A DNA stretch of 12,025 nucleotides from Coemansia sp. RSA 1804. Taxonomy: Eukaryota; Kickxellomycota; Kickxellomycetes; Kickxellales; Kickxellaceae. The translations under genes were made by a program, and so were the position numbers. The stretch lies in NCBI GenBank assembly GCA_027578815.1, contig JANBTH010000731.1:1-12025 (forward strand), in the 5' to 3' direction. The stretch's first letter is position 1, and each line of letters begins with the position of its first letter. Of this stretch, positions 8,774 to 12,025 are shown piece after piece. The notes below the pieces were generated by a model that did not search any database, was not told where the DNA came from, and saw only the letters and a list, made by a program, of their open reading frames with translations.

Positions 8774-9670
8774 ATGTCTGCCATTTGGACGCATTTGACG
8801 CGAATAAACGTGTTAGATAAGGGGCTAGTTAGCCCGGTTGCCAACTGCGCGTTTGTTTTATCTGCATTTTACATTGCACTTAAAAGCAGGCGAGTGGCCA
8901 CCGCCGTTACGGCTGCTAATGCTGTATTTCAGTGCTTTTATGTGCTTCTATGCACGCTTGCTTTTGAGAACAGCACTGCTTGGCTTGCTTACCTGAATTT
9001 GGCGGCAATGACTACAATGCCACTTTTTACTCTCTCCTCCTCAGGGTACTTCCTTTTCCAGGCCGTCAACTTTTTCAACGTTTATCATGTCCTAAATGAA
9101 ATTGACGCTGGTAGCATTCAACAAATTGTTTGCATATGTTTACATGCCTATCTTTCATTTTCTCATCTTGACTCGCAAACAAGCAGGGTCTTACAGAACA
9201 TGAAGGATTTACTTTTGTACACAAAAGAGCTCCAATTGCTTAAATTGTCTTGGATCCGCAAAATTGGAAAGGATGATCTTGGTCAGTTGCCAAAGCACAT
9301 GCGTTTGGGTACACTAATAAATGAATTCAAGTATGATGTGAATGAGCCAATGTTTCTGATTCGTGCCATTATCAGAATGGTTTGGAAACCTCTGATTCCC
9401 CTTCATATGCTTGGAACCTTTTTTGTTTTACTCTACTCTTTAGGTTTGCTAGTAAGACGACAAATTCTAGATATTTTGGATGCTTCTGCAATTAACTGGA
9501 GCAGGCTTTATTCAAGCATAGTAATGGAATTCGGTATAGATATTCTAAAATCTCAAGCCTCACGTGTAGAATCGTATATAGAAAACGAGACCAATCGAGT
9601 TGGTCAAGCACTAGAGTTTGAGTTGTTTCGCCTTCCATTAACTGGGATCAGATATTATAAAAAAGTTTGA
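8774..9670 (+). CDS. ABCC (MRP-like) transporter, N-terminal part up to the frame break
   Basis: This is the first 298 codons of an ABCC-type full transporter; the rest follows in another frame from about 9663. The predicted role is ATP-driven export of organic anions, conjugates or drugs across a membrane; the substrate is unknown. The start is the ATG at 8774 (A at -3). Hydrophobic segments at about residues 22-37, 45-63, 70-86, 90-107 and 115-128 form a TMD0-like bundle, as in MRP/Ycf1 relatives. A linker holds the typical DDLGQLP motif (about 167-173). The first helices of TMD1 lie around 193-228 (RAIIRMVWKPLIPLHML), and an ESYIENETNRVGQAL segment leads into the region that should cross to the second helix pair. 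The frame then stops at TGA 9668-9670, directly after six A and GTT, in the middle of TMD1. No ABCC protein ends here, so this is a fragment of one interrupted gene and not a separate protein. The call rests on recognisable ABCC signatures in the continuation. Confidence 0.75.
   Translation: MSAIWTHLTRINVLDKGLVSPVANCAFVLSAFYIALKSRRVATAVTAANAVFQCFYVLLCTLAFENSTAWLAYLNLAAMTTMPLFTLSSSGYFLFQAVNFFNVYHVLNEIDAGSIQQIVCICLHAYLSFSHLDSQTSRVLQNMKDLLLYTKELQLLKLSWIRKIGKDDLGQLPKHMRLGTLINEFKYDVNEPMFLIRAIIRMVWKPLIPLHMLGTFFVLLYSLGLLVRRQILDILDASAINWSRLYSSIVMEFGIDILKSQASRVESYIENETNRVGQALEFELFRLPLTGIRYYKKV
9642..9667 (+). other. Frame-break interval in the ABCC gene (six-A run at 9659-9664)
   Basis: Frame 2 is open up to a TGA at 9668. 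Frame 3 is closed by a TAA at 9639-9641 and then open to the window end. The switch must therefore fall in this 26-base overlap. Inside it is TATAAAAAAGTTTGAT; with five A instead of six, the reading passes through without interruption and yields continuous, plausible TMD1 sequence. No GT..AG intron that I could find here restores the frame without deleting conserved sequence. The explanation may be a sequencing or assembly error in the homopolymer, a real recent mutation, or recoding at the GTT TGA T context. Confidence 0.75.
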
Positions 9671-12025
9671 TTTGCCATACCATGAAGAGGACTTAATATC
9701 TAACAGTATTGCAGGCATACAAAAAATATTGACCTTGCTGCCAGGTGTTGTGACTAATGTTGTTCTGCTCTATATGCAAGTCGGCTGGTTTGTATTCACG
9801 CCATTGGTGGTTAAAGTGATATTAATTGGAATTAGTGGGGTAATAACATTATTAGGTTATCCAAGAGACGAATATTCCTTGATTTTTGATGATGAATATG
9901 TTAGCATGAATACTAACGAAATATACCACAATATTAGGTCAATCAAAATGTTTGGCTGGGAGCGCATGTATCTTGATCCCAAATTAGACGTGTATGCTAG
10001 ATCTGATGATAGAAAAGAAGACAACTCGCGGTATGCACAGCTTGCACGAGCTATTTGGTTTATTTACAAATTGATAGAAGGTGTATTTAGCGAGCTTTCA
10101 ACTGGTATTAGCATATATCTATACTGCAAATATGGCGAAGGAGCATTCATATTTTCAAATGGAGATATTTACAATATTTTTAACATATTATCATCACTGA
10201 ACAACCAGTTGACTAACATAAAGCATTATTTTGATAATGCACAAGAAAGCATTGAATATGTAAATAAGATGGAAAAGCTTTTAATAAGTAAGCCTATAAA
10301 CACTTTGCCAAATAGCGTGGATAAGGATGTGGATCCGATTATTACAATAGACAATGGCGAATTTAAATGGGATTCTAAAACATTGGCTGCAAAAAATGTG
10401 TCATTTACTGCAAAGCCCGGAGATCTGGTTGCTGTTGTTGGCAAAACAGCTTCTGGCAAGTCGTCGTTGTTATATTCGCTATGCAGTGAGGTTGAGATGT
10501 CCAATGGAACAGGTCTAGCGAATGGGTCTGTTGCATATGTTGAGCAGTCTCCGTGGATTATGAGTGGTACATTGAGAGACAATATTTTGTTTGGCAGAGG
10601 GTTTGACGAGAAGCACTACAATGATGTTATCTACGCGTGTGCACTCGATACTGATATTAAGGGGTGGAAGGATCGTGATTTAACAATGCTTGGAGAAAGA
10701 GGAATAAACATTTCTGGTGGCCAAAAAACAAGACTAGCTCTAGCCCGTGCTCTATACTCCAGAGCCGATATATACATACTAGATGATCCACTTTCGGCCA
10801 TCGATGCACATGTAAAACGGCATATTCTTGACCATGTTATAATGAGCACAGGTATGCTTAAAAATAAGATCCGCATTGTGTCTTCAAACGATAACAAGAT
10901 TATTCCTTATTTCAACACAGTACTTACAGTAGACGATGGTTATGTAACCACATCCAGTCAGCTAGCAAAAAAATACCAATTGTCGTCACCAAGCCCAATG
11001 CATAAGGTGTATATTCATAACACTGATAATATTAATGCAGATACTCTCAACCAGCAATTGAAAAAAGAGACCAGTACAGCAACAACTACAAGCAAAACAT
11101 CAAGCAACATCATGTATATTTTCAAGCTATGCGGGGTGCCCATTATAGCATCATTTGTGCTCTTAATTCTATTAGACCTTATTGGTAAACATATTATGGA
11201 CAACTTGAGGCTTAACACATTAAACGCAAATACAGATAGTACTAATATGGAGAGCAACGGGTTTGCCTTAAAGTTGATATACATTGAAATGGCTAAACAA
11301 TTCGCGTCCTCCGTCTCAAATGCTATTTCAAATAAGCTAGATCACTCAGTAACATCAAAAATTAAACACAGAATTAAAGATATATTTGAAAGAAGTCTTG
11401 TATATGCGCCATTGTCATTTTATGATAGAAAACTCAGACAACAAATAACAGCAGACAAATATCAAGCACGCAATCTAGCATCAGAAATAATTGAATTTAT
11501 TAGCCGGGTTACATCTTCGTACATATCCTCAGCTTTTGCGTTATACAGTATTTGCATCAATAGGCCACAGCTGCTAATTGTTATCCCATTTGTGGTTACA
11601 ATAGAAATAACTAAAAACGTTATATTAAGGCCATTAAAAACATTTCTAGATAAATTCAAATCTGATGCGCATGTGGAAGGAGATAAAATTAGCGATGTTA
11701 TTGCAGATGGTGAACACCTTATTAGAATATATGGTGTTGGCAAGCACTTTACAGAAAAGTACATTGCAAATATTGATGAAAAATTAAGTGTTAAATTGCC
11801 AACCAGCAATATACATGATTTTCAGCGTTTTATTTACAATATTCTGCATGATACAGTATCAACAATGTGCAATCTTTGTGTTGTATTGATGAGCAGTTGC
11901 TATGGAAAAAGATTAACATCAGGCGATTATATTTCTTACAGATACTTGGTTGACAATTTTTCATATTATTTGTCAGATTTGACAGACATTCCTAGATATC
12001 TTGAGAAAATTACCAAAGGGGTCAG
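9663..12025 (+). CDS. ABCC (MRP-like) transporter, TMD1-NBD1-TMD2 part, runs off the window
   Basis: This is the continuation of the transporter begun at 8774: 787 codons without a stop, still open at the window edge. Seen in order: the rest of TMD1 with the ABCC-type IKMFGWE motif (9942-9962); NBD1 with Walker A GKTASGKSS (10440-10466), Q-loop AYVEQSPWI (Gln at 10545-10547), signature ISGGQ (10710-10724), Walker B IYILDD (10770-10787) and D-loop SAIDAHV; a short linker rich in S, T and K (about 11040-11105); then TMD2 with APLSFYD (11406-11426) and the IRIYG segment (11721-11735) matching the usual IRAF/IRAY region. NBD2 should lie beyond the window. Walker B is followed by Asp instead of the catalytic Glu, which is normal for ABCC NBD1. 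The H-loop position (10887-10889) has Asn, not His. After APLSFYD the usual glycine-led GRI.NR..D stretch is not recognisable, marking this as a divergent member. Codon use is AT-rich, unlike LTN1. The family is clear; the subgroup and substrate are not. Confidence 0.88.

Noticed and set aside
9659..9665. A AAA AAG as a classical -1 programmed frameshift heptamer in the transporter
   Set aside because: The heptamer is not in the required zero-frame register. The change needed is +1 (or -2), not -1.
9665..9714. Possible 50-nt intron at the transporter frame break (GTTTGA ... CTAAC ... TTGCAG)
   Set aside because: It has an attractive branch-point and acceptor, but removing 50 nt leads into the wrong frame and would delete the conserved EEDLISNSI segment of TMD1.

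Overview
The window looks like fungal nuclear DNA. It holds three protein genes, all on the + strand, each with its own intergenic leader and no operon structure. The evidence is a spliced 5' exon with a fungal-type GT..AG intron, pyrimidine-rich leaders, and protein families found as single eukaryotic genes. The near intron-free structure and the very divergent ABCC transporter would fit an early-diverging lineage such as the Kickxellomycotina, but that placement is a guess from memory and not shown by the sequence.

Layout. Positions 1-305 are the 5' flank of the first gene, with a perfect 18-bp palindrome centred on CATATG and a long CT-rich tract. Positions 306-6265 are LTN1 (listerin/Rkr1), the E3 ubiquitin ligase of ribosome-associated quality control. 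Its long open frame appears to start at about 422-428, but the conserved N-terminus lies in a 53-nt first exon (306-358) joined across a 149-nt intron (359-507). Positions 6266-6822 are intergenic, with a perfect 20-bp palindrome and an unexplained 207-codon open frame. Positions 6823-8052 encode an HbrB/Bit61/PRR5-family subunit of TOR complex 2. Positions 8053-8773 are a 0.7-kb AT-rich spacer with no convincing gene. From 8774 to the window end runs an ABCC (MRP-like) full transporter. It is broken by an apparent one-base frameshift at a six-A run near 9659-9664 and cut by the window edge inside its second membrane domain.

The genes do not form a pathway. LTN1 marks stalled nascent chains on 60S ribosomes, the HbrB protein belongs to plasma-membrane growth signalling through TORC2, and the ABCC protein should be an ATP-driven membrane exporter. 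Base composition changes sharply between the second and third genes: LTN1 is GC-rich, especially in its 3' half, while the transporter gene and the spacer before it are AT-rich.

I found no RNA genes, transposons or CRISPR arrays. I did not find a clearly new biological system. The points most worth following are the transporter's frame break followed by 787 open codons, its NBD1 lacking the H-loop histidine, the hidden LTN1 first exon with an alternative in-frame acceptor, and the two long perfect palindromes in intergenic DNA.
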